From Megascapheus bottae (taxonomy: Eukaryota > Chordata > Mammalia > Rodentia > Geomyidae): a stretch of DNA of 64,000 bases. A program made the translations under genes and the position numbers. The notes below the pieces were generated by a model. The model had not been told where the DNA came from. It worked only from the letters and a program-made list of their open reading frames with translations, and did no database searches. Shown here in pieces: positions 49,202-58,000 of the stretch; the stretch's first letter is position 1, and each line of letters opens with the position of its first letter. Location: contig JANJXV010000101.1 of assembly GCA_024803745.1 (NCBI GenBank), positions 3,138,459-3,202,458 of the forward strand. Reading direction: 5' to 3'.

Positions 49202-49324
49202 CTGGTAAAGACAAAATAATGTCACATATTAAATTGTGTAGAGTCAATAAATATGTTAAAAGGTCCCTACATAATAGTAAAAGGAGGAGAAACACAGCTC
49301 ATATGAATGTGTGGAACAAGTGGA

Positions 49325-49516
49325 TCAGTAGCAGTCCCGATTGACATGCACAAATAACTCAGGTCCTTCCCACGTCGCAGGATGCACCACTGGAGGGTTG
49401 GGGGTGTAGGCCCAGTGAGTCACTGCTTGAATGGCCACTGTCACTCTCCACGATCCGAACGCAGCGTTCAGGCAGCCAGCGGGCGTCATTTTCTCCTTGT
49501 GAAAAAACACATACAT
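49325..49516 (-). pseudogene. env: env-like N-terminal remnant
   Basis: A 63-codon frame beginning with ATG at 49516, overlapping the end of integrase in another frame, where class II env genes usually start. It contains a THWAYTPNPPVVHPATW stretch that resembles the start of the mature surface subunit region of ERVK/betaretroviral envelopes. It stops at 49325-49327, and no envelope sequence is recognised after that. No fusion peptide, transmembrane segment or furin site is present. It is a remnant only; the assignment rests on this short stretch and its position. Confidence 0.55.
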
Positions 49517-49609
49517 GCCCTCGACCCCAGGTTAGAACAGGATCGGGTCCATGCCAAGCACCAGTTAGGGGATCCTTCCATTTTACTAAGGCAAAAGGAC
49601 GCTGCGCTC
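49359..49609 (-). pseudogene. pol: Integrase C-terminal domain in a shifted frame
   Basis: Following the frame in which integrase ends at 49586, a second frame carries the typical integrase C-terminal segment: KWKDPLTGAWHGPDP, then LTWGRGHVCVF and ARWLPERCV. It runs to a stop at 49359-49361. This SH3-like DNA-binding domain should be continuous with the catalytic core, so a net frame shift near 49600-49610 separates them. The tail after VRIVE is Ser/Gly-rich and overlaps the env-like start. Confidence 0.8.
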
Positions 49610-50452
49610 TTTTTCCCAGAATCGCTGAGCAGCAGATAAATTATTTGAATCCAAATTCAAAAAATTTAAAACAAATAAAGCATGATTAAGTATATTCACA
49701 GGGGTATCAGGATATGACTCTCCTTTCTGTATTTTAGCAATTTGATGTTTTAATAATCCATTAGCTCTCTCCACAATGCCTTGACCTTGAGGATTGTAAG
49801 GAATGCCTGTAATATGAGTGATATTATAGGAATGGCAGAAGGATTGAAATGCTCGGCTTGCATAGCCAGGGCCATTATCTGTTTTTATTTGCGAGGGAAT
49901 CCCCATCTCAGCAAAGCATCGAATGCAGTGAGAGATACAATGTTTAGTGGCTTCCCCAGCAAGGGGGGTGGCCAAGATAAAATTAGAATAAGTATCTACA
50001 GTAACATGAACATATTTTAATCGGCCAAATGATGGAACATGTGTGACATCCATCTGCCAAATGTGATTAGAAAGCAGTCCTCGTGGATTTATGCCTAAAT
50101 GGGGGGCTGGTGAAAAAGGGACACAGTTGGAGCAAGTCTTAACTATTTGCCTCGCTGCTTCTCTAGATAATTTGAACTGTCGGCGCAAGGCTCGACTGTT
50201 TTGATGATGGATGGCATGTGACTGCTTAGCAAGTTCAACCTGAGTTAAGTAAACTCTGGTGGCGGAGTCAGTAACTGCATTGCCCTCACTTAAAGGGCCA
50301 GGAAGATTAGTGTGAGCTCGAACAAAGCCAAAAAAACAGGGGTGGTTGCGAGAACAAAGCAAAGTTTGTATTTGGCGAAATTGGGTCTGAATATTGGAGT
50401 TAGTAGTTCCAATAAAGGGAACAGTTTCTATGACTTGAAGAGCACGAATTAC
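49586..50452 (-). pseudogene. pol: Retroviral integrase (zinc-binding and catalytic core)
   Basis: In the same frame as the RT part, continuing after the stop at 50453-50455. The open frame from the first internal start has 258 codons. The HHCC zinc site is H49, H53, C77 and C80. The catalytic D,D-35-E triad is D105 (QMDV), D162 (KTDNGP) and E198 (GIVERAN). Integrase joins proviral DNA to the host genome. The core residues are intact, but the reading frame is lost at a premature stop after RSVLLP, before the C-terminal domain, so the encoded protein is truncated. It could be expressed only by readthrough of the RNase H stop. Confidence 0.92.
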
Positions 50453-52294
50453 TTATTGACTGTCTGAGTATAAGTTAAAGGGCTCGTCTTGTAACAGGAC
50501 GAGTGCTTGTAAAACAGCCTCTAATTCCACCTCTTGGGCGGAGGAAAAACCTGTAACCCAAGATTGAGTTTTCCCATTAATGGTCAGAGCAGCCGTTCCA
50601 TTTGAGGATCCATCTGTAAATACCAAAGCGGCAGAAGATAAAGGCGAGGGCTGTACTATGGAAGGAAATAGAAACGTATGACACGCAGCAAATTGGAGAA
50701 GTTTGTTAGACGGGTAGTGATGCAAAATTTTTCCCGTATAATTGGCCCAAGCAATGGCCCAAGGATCGCAATGGGCGAATAGCCAATCTTGTTGTTGTAA
50801 ATTATATGGGACACAGATAAAATGAGGTTCCTGACCTAAATATTTACGGGAATCCACTCGGCACATGTGTATCAGATTAGCTACCAATTCGTAGTAGGGG
50901 GTCAGCACTTTGCCGGGTGTTGATGGTAGATAAAGCCATAAAAGTGGGCCATCCTGCCACAATACAGCAGTTGGGGAGTGAGAAGTAGCTAAAATGTAAA
51001 CTCCCCAGGGTTTAGAATAGTCACAATAGGTCATTTGTTGCTGGGAAATTGCCTTTTCTACAATTTGGATGGCCCTCCTGGCGTCAGGATTTAATTCGCG
51101 CAAGGATGTAGGGTTGGTATCTCCTTTTAAGAGATCAAAGAGGGGTTTTAACTCTCCTGTGGAGAGCTTTAGATAAGGCCGAAGCCAATTTATATCTCCT
51201 AAGAATTGCTGAAAATCATGAAGAGTTCTTAAGTGTGAAGTTTTTAATTGTATTTTTTGGCTTTTAAAATAGTGTGGGCCTAATATATGGCCTAGATATG
51301 TAAAAGGGGGGTGTTCCTGAACCTTTTCAGCTGCTATTATAAGGCCAAAGAGGCTCAGATCTTGCTTTAGTTGTCCAAAGGCTTGTCGTACGACGATAGG
51401 GTCAGAACAAGCCAACAAGATGTCATCCATATAATGAACAATATAAACAGAAGAAAATTTTTCACGAGTGGAAGAAATGGCTCTAGCTACAAAACTTTGA
51501 CATAAAGTTGGGCTATTTGCCATGCCCTGTGGGAGCACAAGCCAGTGATATCGCTTCATGGGTTCTTTAAAATTAACAGAGGGGACACTGAAGGCAAAGC
51601 GCTTACAGTCTTGAGGCGCCAGGGGTATAGTATAGAAACAATCCTTCAAATCTATAATAATCTTATAAGTATCCTTTGGGATTGCCATGGGTGAAGGCAA
51701 GCCAGGCTGTAGGGCCCCCATCAGTTCCATTGTGGCATTTATTTTTCTCAAATCCTGTAACAGCCTCCATTTACCTGACTTTTTCTTTATAACAAAAATT
51801 GGAGAATTCCATGGAGAGTTAGAAGGGGCCACATGCCCCAAGTCCAGCTGTTCCTGTACCAGCTGCTGTACTGCAATGATCTTTTCTAGTGAAAGAGGCC
51901 ACTGTTCAACCCATACCGGTTGTTCAGAGAGCCAATTTATGGGATCAGCATGAGGGGGAGGGCAAACGACAGCTCCCGTCAAGGGATACCCCAATCCTTG
52001 TCTCGTAGGGTGAGACTGGGGTTGGAGTGGCTCTAGCTCCCCCTGTGCTGCTCGGCCTAGTCCCCTAAAGGGGAGGAGGCCTTGATCAAGTAACTGCTTA
52101 GTGACCGCAGCACTAGGACTAAACATATACACTCCCATTTTTTCCATGATATCACGACCCCATAAATTAATTGGCAGATGATCCAAGACAAATGGCTGAA
52201 AATGACCAGAGTGCCCTTCCTCATCTCTCCAAACAAGGATCGCACTGCTCTGCTGTGGGTCAGTTGCTTGCCCAACCCCCTGTAGGGAAGTCAA
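50453..52294 (-). pseudogene. pol: Protease C-terminus, reverse transcriptase and partial RNase H
   Basis: A 613-codon frame. Residues 3-50 are the C-terminal half of protease (LQGVGQ ... NLWGRDIM), and RT follows. RT shows WRLLQDLRKIN (177-187), the finger/palm LPQGMANSP (254-262), and catalytic YMDD (288-291) in IVHYMDDILLA. RNase H begins near FTDGSSNGT (D561), has the EVELEA glutamate (about 590), and reaches LYSDSQ (D611), where an in-frame TAA at 50453-50455 stops it. RT copies the viral RNA to DNA. Protease and RT share one frame here with no separate pro-pol shift site recognised, so the ancestral layout was probably gag / pro-pol with one frameshift. There is no natural start codon. 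Confidence 0.95.
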
Positions 52295-52877
52295 TAGAGG
52301 TTGTCAGGGGCCATTGGGCTGGCCAATGTTTTTTAGATATCACAGACACATCTGCTCCAGTGTCTAATATTCCTTTAAAGGGCTTTTCTTGTATAAATAT
52401 AGTCATCTCAGGCCTCTCTTGTTTTATGCTTTGTACCCAATAGATATCAGAAGATCTAAATCCTCTCTGTCCACATGGGGAATTAGCAGTCTCCCCGGGA
52501 GGTAAAGGCACAAGTATTAATTGTGCTGATTTTTGACCGGCTGGGATCGATACCACGTGTTTCGGGGCAGAGGCCATAACTTTGATTTCTCCAGTAAAAT
52601 CCTGGTCAATTTTGCCAGGTGTAATCTGTATCCCTTTAAGGGCTGAGCTACTTTGCCCTAACAGCAATCCAGCCACTCCCGGGGGAAGGGGGCCGAAGAC
52701 CCCCGTGGGGAGAGCTTGTGTCCCCATCTCTGGGGTCAATACTGAGCAGGTGGAGGAACAGAGGTCCAATCCTGCACTTCCTGGGGTGGCACGGAGGAGG
52801 CCGGAGACTGATCTTGGGGGGTTGTTAGAAGATGCACTTGTGGCCGAGAAGAGGGAGGGACTGCCCCATGGTTTTGC

Positions 52878-52896
52878 GGGGCCAGGGGCTGGCCCC
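52878..52896 (-). other. Stem-loop downstream of the gag-pro shift site
   Basis: On the proviral strand GGGGCCAG, a 3-base CCC loop, and CTGGCCCC form a perfect 8-bp GC-rich hairpin that starts 7 bases after the slippery heptamer. That spacing is typical of frameshift-stimulating structures. A pseudoknot partner was not established. Confidence 0.8.
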
Positions 52897-52903
52897 TCCT
52901 CCA

Positions 52904-52910
52904 GTTTCCC
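52904..52910 (-). other. gag-pro -1 ribosomal frameshift slippery site GGGAAAC
   Basis: The minus strand reads G GGA AAC. The GGA codon starts at 52909, exactly in phase with the gag ATG at 54619 (570 codons). A -1 slip enters the pro frame. The same heptamer type is used by betaretroviruses. The signal remains intact although the genes around it are broken. Confidence 0.9.
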
Positions 52911-54502
52911 GAAAGCGGGCGGCCATTGCGATCTCTTCTTGACCTGCAATCTTTAGCCCAGTGCTTCCCTTTACCACAGCGTGGACATGTGCCAGGTGAT
53001 TTTTCTCTCTTTTGCCTGGCCTGGCATGGGCATTGCGTCATCCAATGTCCTATTTGTCCACAAGAGAAGCACCGCTCTGGGGGTCTAGGAGCCCGAGAAT
53101 GCCGCTGACCTCTATATTTTAGAGACTCAGTAACAGTCTTTCCTTGAGGAGCGGCGGCTAAAGTAAGGCCTTGTACATGGGAGGGTCCAATATCAGCACA
53201 CAGTGAAATAAAGTCCGTGATTCCTCCCTTATTCCTATGGGGTCTGATAGCTGCCTGACAGGTGGCGTTGGCATTTTCATAGGCTATGTGTCTAACTATA
53301 ATCTCCCTTGCATTCTCATCTTGTACTAGGCGGTCTGCAGTCTCCATTAATCGAGACAAAAATTCTAAATAAGGCTCATTTGGTCCCTGTTTAACTTCTA
53401 CTAGATTTTTTGTACGATTGGAATTGCGTAACTTTTTCCAAGCCTCTCTCGCCGCAGCATTTATTTGTAAATAGGCCTCCTTTGCATAACCCAATTGATC
53501 TTTAGTGTTTTTATAGGTTCCCTCTCCTAACAACTGATCAACAGTGTAAGGCAGGTTCTTAGACCTATTTGTTTCAATTTTAGCCCGACACTGTGCAGTG
53601 AACTCTGTCTCCCATAATAAGTACTCTCCTGCACTAAGGCATGCTCTGGCAAGCCGCTTCCAGTCATTTGGGCATGCAATACCAGCACACGCGGCCTCCA
53701 ATATTACTTGAGTAAAAGGGGCAGTTGGCCCATATTGGGAGCAGGCATTTTTTAAATCCTGTAATAGTTTAACAGGAACAGGTTGATGGTATACTTGTTC
53801 ATCATGATCAACTAAACTAGGGAAGCATCGAGGCCCTGAAATACCTTCCCTGTCTCTGGCAGCCTGAGTCAGGTTTAATTGCGATGCACTGTGCCTGGTT
53901 GTAGTGCCTGTTAAAAGGGACTTGTTGCTAGGGCCTTTAGGCTTGCCTAAAGGTTGAGAAAGGGATTGAGGCCATAAGGCTGCAGCCGGAGGCGGTGGGT
54001 GTGAGGGGTAAGGTTTAGAATCAGACACCATAGTGGCCTGAAGGTCATATTTCTTTTCTACTTCTGGGGGGGCTCTCTGCTCTGTCCCCATTTTCGATAG
54101 AAAATGTAGGATTTCTTCTAACTTCTTCTCCATCGTAGCCATTCGGCCCTCCATTGACTCATCATAACTTTCCTCCTTGATATTCAAACCTGAATTCTGA
54201 TACTCAATATCTACTGGTTGTTGTTCCCTTTTCAAGATCTCACTTAGACTCTCTTGGGCTGTGGCATATGGCTCAGCCTCAGGTTTTTCAGAAGGGTCCT
54301 TTAACTCATAAAGTTCCCTTAATTCAAGATTAAGTTCAGCATTTTCATGTAGAGGATCTATGTATTCACTTACTAAACTCCATACAGTAGCAGCCTCTAT
54401 TGGGGTCTTCTCGGGGCCATATACATCATAATAATCTAGAATTCTTTTTCCTATCCGCTGCCAGGCTTTTTGGAATTCCTCCTCTATAGACCTCGGGCAT
54501 GC

Positions 54503-54505
54503 CTA
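54503..54505 (-). other. In-frame TAG nonsense codon in gag (codon 39)
   Basis: It separates the myristoylated matrix start from the rest of gag, which stays open. It is the only break in the gag frame that I found. Confidence 0.9.
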
Positions 54506-54619
54506 CTCGACAAACTGTAGGAAGCTCAGAAGCACCCCTTTTTCCACCCGCGTTCCGTGGGCTTCAAATAGGCCTGTTAAGATCGGTAGAAATAACCCAT
54601 GGCTATTAGCTTGACCCAT

Positions 54620-54711
54620 AATTTTTACTCCTGACTATACTCTCTTAATAGTCCTACGATGTGTTACTCACCACAGGGAGGGGTCCTTCACCTTCGTCCA
54701 AGATTTTCAGG
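54620..54711 (-). other. Short 5' leader of the provirus
   Basis: 92 bases between the primer site and the gag ATG. It includes a splice-donor-like GTG/GTGAGT (GTGAGT at 54666-54671), the expected position of the major donor for subgenomic RNAs. Any packaging signal must be compact or extend into gag. Confidence 0.75.
54666..54671 (-). other. Putative major splice donor (GTGAGT)
   Basis: The minus strand reads CTGTG/GTGAGTAAC in the leader. The match to the donor consensus is good and the position before gag is right; use is inferred. Confidence 0.6.
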
Positions 54712-54729
54712 GTCCCTGTTCGGGCGCCA
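54712..54729 (-). other. Primer binding site for tRNA-Lys3
   Basis: 18 bases, TGGCGCCCGAACAGGGAC on the proviral strand, a perfect complement to the 3' end of tRNA-Lys3. It starts 2 bases after the 5' LTR. Confidence 0.97.
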
Positions 54730-54731
54730 GA

Positions 54732-55051
54732 TGCCGGGGCCAACCGGCAGCAAACCAGGGTTCGCAGATTGGGGTTCCTGAAATAGGGGACAAGGACTAG
54801 GAAGAAAAAGAAGAGAGACAGACACACTAGGTCCGGGATGTCCGCAGTCCAGGCAAAGACTGACTAGACTGCCTCGTGTATTTTCCCCTCCCCCTTCTTC
54901 CCTCCTCCTCTCCCAGGCAACCTCCAGGTGTTACATTCATATGGTAATTCTCAGGTCATTTACATAGAATAGGGCCAGAAAGCAATAAGACAATATAGCC
55001 ATCGTCTGATGCAAGTCAAGGTACAGTTTGATTCCACTCTGGCTCCCAACA
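54732..55051 (-). repeat. 5' LTR of the provirus (320 bp)
   Basis: 318 of 320 bases match the 3' LTR with no indel. Both differences (54874, 54878) fall in or beside the polyadenylation hexamer, which reads AATACA here (54877-54882) rather than AATAAA. I did not identify a convincing TATA box. Confidence 0.97.
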
Positions 55052-55057
55052 CCTCTC
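55052..55057. repeat. Right 6-bp target duplication of the provirus
   Basis: CCTCTC, identical to 46038-46043. Removing the provirus and one copy leaves a sequence matching the intact satellite cassette near 22596-22605. Confidence 0.95.
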
Positions 55058-58000
55058 CTGTCCCTCCTCTTCTCCTGTCCATCCCCATCTCCTGTCCCTC
55101 ATCATCTCCTCTTCCCTCTTCATTTCCTGTCCCCTCCTCCACTCCTGTCCCTCCTCATCTCCTCTCACTCGTCATCTCCTGTTTCTCCTCATATCCTGTC
55201 CTTCCTCATCTCCTGTCCCTCCTCATTTCCTGTCCCTCCCCATCTCCTTTCTTTCCTCATCTCCTGTCACTCCTCATATCCTAACCTTTCTAATCACCTA
55301 CCCCTCCTCACCCTCTGTAACCTCCCCATCGACTCTCTCTCCCCATCTCCTGTCCCTCCCCATCTACTGTCCCTCCGCATTTTCTGTCCATCCTCATCTC
55401 CTATCCCTTCCCCATCCTCTGTCCGTCCTCATCTCCTGTCCTTTCCCTATCCTCTGTCCATACTCATCTCCTGTCCCTCCTCACCTCCTGTCCCCTCCTC
55501 ATATCCTGTCCCTCCCTATGTCTTGTCCCTACGCATCTCCTCTGCCTCCACATGTCCTGTCCATCCTCATCTCCTGTCCCTCCTAATTTCCTGTCTCCTC
55601 CACATCACCTGTCCCCTCCTCATCTCCTGTCCCTCCCAGTGTCTTGTCCCTTCACATCTCCTCTTCCATCTTCATCTCCTGTCACTACCTCATCTCCTGT
55701 CATTCCTCATCTCCTGTCCCTCCTCATCTAATTTCCCTCCTTATTTCCTGACCCCTCCGCGGATCCTGTTCCTCCCCAACTCCTGTCCCTCCTCATCTCC
55801 AGTCTCCTCCCCATCTCCTTTCCCTCCTCTTCTACTGTCCCTCATCATCATTTGTCCATCCTCATTAACTATCACTACTCATCTCCACTCCCCTCCACAA
55901 CACCTCTCCCTCCATATATCCTATCCCCTCCTCATTCCTGTGCCCACCACTTGTCCTGTCCCTCATAATCTACTATCCCTCCTCATCTATTGTCCATCCT
56001 CATCTCCTGTCTTTCCACATCTCTTATTCCCTCCTCATATCCTGTCCCATTCTCATCTCCTGAAACTCCCCATCTCCTTTCCCTCTTCATCTCCTGACCC
56101 CCTCATCCCCTCTCCCTCCACATCTACTGTCCCTCCCCATCTTCTCTCCCTCCTCATCTCCTGTCTACTCCCCATCTCCTGACCCTCCACATCTCCTGTA
56201 CCTCCTCATCTCCTGTACCTCCTTATCTACTATACTCTTCATTCCCTGTCACTTCTCATCTTATCTCCCCTCCCTATCTACTGTCCCTCCTCATCTCCTA
56301 TCCCCTATCCGTCTCCTGTCCATCCTCATATCGTATCCCCTCCCCATATCCTGTCTCCTCCGCATCACTTGTCTACTCCAATTTACTCTCCCTCCCCATC
56401 TCTCTATCCTCATCTACTCTCCACTCCCCATCGTTTGTCTGTCCACAACTCTTCTCCCCCCTCATCTCCTGTCCCCTCCTCATTTCCTGTCCCTCCCCTT
56501 GTCCTGTACCTCCTCATCTCATTTCCCCCTCATCTCCTGTCCCCTCCTGATTGCTGTTCCCTCTCTTTCAATTGTCCCTTCCCAACTTCCGTCCCTCCTC
56601 ATCTTTGGTCCCTCCTCATCTCCGGTCCCTCCACATCTCCTCTCTCTCCTCACCTTCTGTCCATCCACATCTCTGTCCATCCTCATCTCCTGTCCCTCCT
56701 ATCTCCTGTCTCTCCCCATCTCCTGTCCCTCCCCATCTCCTGTCTCCTCCCCATCTCTTCTCCCTCCAAATCTCCTGTCTCCTCCAATTTACTGTCCATC
56801 CCCATCTCCTGTCTATCCTCATCTGCTCTCTCCTCCCCATCTTTTGTCCTGCTCATCTCCTCTCCCCCCTTATCTCCTGTCCCCTCATCATTCCTGTCCC
56901 CACCCTTTCTCTAGTCCCTTCCCATCTCCTGTCCATCCACTTCTCCTGACCCTCCGCATCCCCTGTCCCTACTCATCTCCTTTCCCTTCCTAATATCCTA
57001 TCCTTCCTCATCTCCTCTCCCTCCTCATCTCCTGTTGCTCCTCATATCCTATCCCTCCTCATCTACTGTCCCTTCACATCTCCTGACCCTACTCTTCTCC
57101 TATCCCTGCCCTTCTCCTTTCCCTCCTCATTAGCTGTCCCTCCACATGTCCTGTCCCTCCTCATCTCCTGTCCCTCATTATCTCCTGTACTCCTGATTAC
57201 CTGTCATTTCTCATCTCCCTCCTCCCTAACTCCTGTCTCTCCTCATCTCCTATCCCATATCCAACTCCTGTCCATCCTTATATCCTGTCTCCTCCCCATC
57301 TCCTGTCTCCTACCCATCACCTGTCTCCCCCAATTTACTGTCCCTCCCCATCTACTGCCTATCCTCATCTACTGTCCACTCCTCAACTTTTCTCCTTCCT
57401 CATCTCCTCTTCCCTCTAATCTATTGTCCCCTCCTCATCTCCTGTCCCTCCCCTTGTCCTGTCCCTCCTCATCTCCTTTCCCCCTCATTTCCTGTTCCCT
57501 CCTCATTCCTGTTCCCTCCCTGTCTAATCTCCCTTCCCATCTCCTGTCCCTCCTCATCTGCTGTACATTCCTCATCTCGTGATCCATCTCATCTCCTGAC
57601 CCTCCTCATCTCCTGTTTCTCCTCCTCTCCTGTCCCTCCTCATCTCCAGTCTCCTTTTGTCTTTTCCCTTCCCATCTCTTGTCCCTCCTCCTCTCTTGTC
57701 CCTCCTCATCTCCTGTCCCCTCTCATCTCCTATTCCCTCATCCTCTCCTGTCCCTCCTCATCTCCTGTTTCTCCTCATATCTTTTCCCTCCTCATCTCCA
57801 GTCTCCTCCGCATTACCAGTCCCCTCCTCATCTACTGTCCCTTACCATCTCTTGTCCATCTTCAACTCCTGTCCCTTCCCCATCCTCTGTCCGTCCTAAT
57901 CTCCTGTCCCTCCTCATCTCCTATCCCTCCTCATGTCCTGTCCCTCCTGATCTGCTGTCTCTCCACATCTCCTTTCCCTCCTCATCTACTGTCCCTCTTC

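Larger units (their letters stand above)
46379..49324 (-). other. Proviral 3' region without recognisable env
   Basis: About 2.9 kb of AT-rich sequence between the env-like start and the polypurine tract. I see no surface or transmembrane envelope domains and no long frame on the proviral strand apart from SINE-overlapping noise (47149-47556). It holds a SINE-like segment (47098-47271), an (AAAAT)n microsatellite (49055-49103), a candidate small exon (49141-49201) and a short open frame with an acceptor-like start (46424-46558). It may be replaced or transduced sequence, as in other env-less class II elements, or an env decayed beyond recognition. The near-identical LTRs argue against decay at this site and favour replacement in an ancestor. 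Confidence 0.7.
52260..52949 (-). pseudogene. pro: pro: dUTPase fused to N-terminal half of aspartic protease
   Basis: A 229-codon frame in the -1 phase relative to gag, overlapping gag by about 210 bases. dUTPase spans about residues 53-152. It has motif 1 (PGSAGLDL), motif 2 (LLLGQSSSALKG, Gln where Arg is common), motif 3 (GKIDQDFTGEIKV) and motif 4 (QKSAQLIL); motif 5 appears degenerate (QRGFRSSD). The protease active site is DTGADVSVI (196-204). The frame then leaves the protease at residue about 220 and ends at 52260; the rest of protease lies in the pol frame. That net one-base break near 52289 disables the enzyme. Translation of this region would depend on the frameshift site at 52904-52910. 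Confidence 0.93.
52736..54619 (-). pseudogene. gag: gag polyprotein with an early nonsense codon
   Basis: Structural polyprotein of the provirus. ATG at 54619 is chosen because it gives MGQ, a myristoylation signal, 92 bases after the primer site. The frame is 627 codons but has TAG at codon 39 (54503-54505), so only the matrix N-terminus is made without readthrough. After the stop the frame is uninterrupted. It contains a Glu-rich region, a Pro-rich linker, capsid starting around CFPSLVDHDEQVYHQPVPV, the major homology region QGPNEPYLEFLSRL (codons 411-424), and nucleocapsid with two CX2CX4HX4C zinc knuckles (517-530 and 545-558). The Pro/Gln-rich tail overlaps pro. Length and order fit class II gag proteins. 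Confidence 0.95.
46044..55051 (-). mobile_element. Full-length class II endogenous retrovirus (betaretrovirus-like)
   Basis: A 9,008-bp provirus on the minus strand: LTR - PBS - gag - pro(dUTPase/PR) - pol(RT/RNase H/IN) - env start - AT-rich 3' region - PPT - LTR. The 6-bp duplication, TG...CA LTR ends, tRNA-Lys3 primer site, dUTPase within pro and gag-pro -1 frameshift all fit class II/ERVK-type elements. The LTRs differ at 2 of 320 positions, which indicates a recent insertion. Coding capacity is lost through a gag stop, a protease frame break, an RNase H stop, an integrase frame break and the absence of most of env. It could be moved only by proteins supplied in trans, if at all. Confidence 0.97.

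Noticed and set aside
52244..52300. A programmed pro-pol frameshift at the protease/pol frame change
   Set aside because: The shift falls in the middle of the protease fold, is in the wrong direction for a -1 slip, and I see no slippery heptamer there. It looks like an indel.
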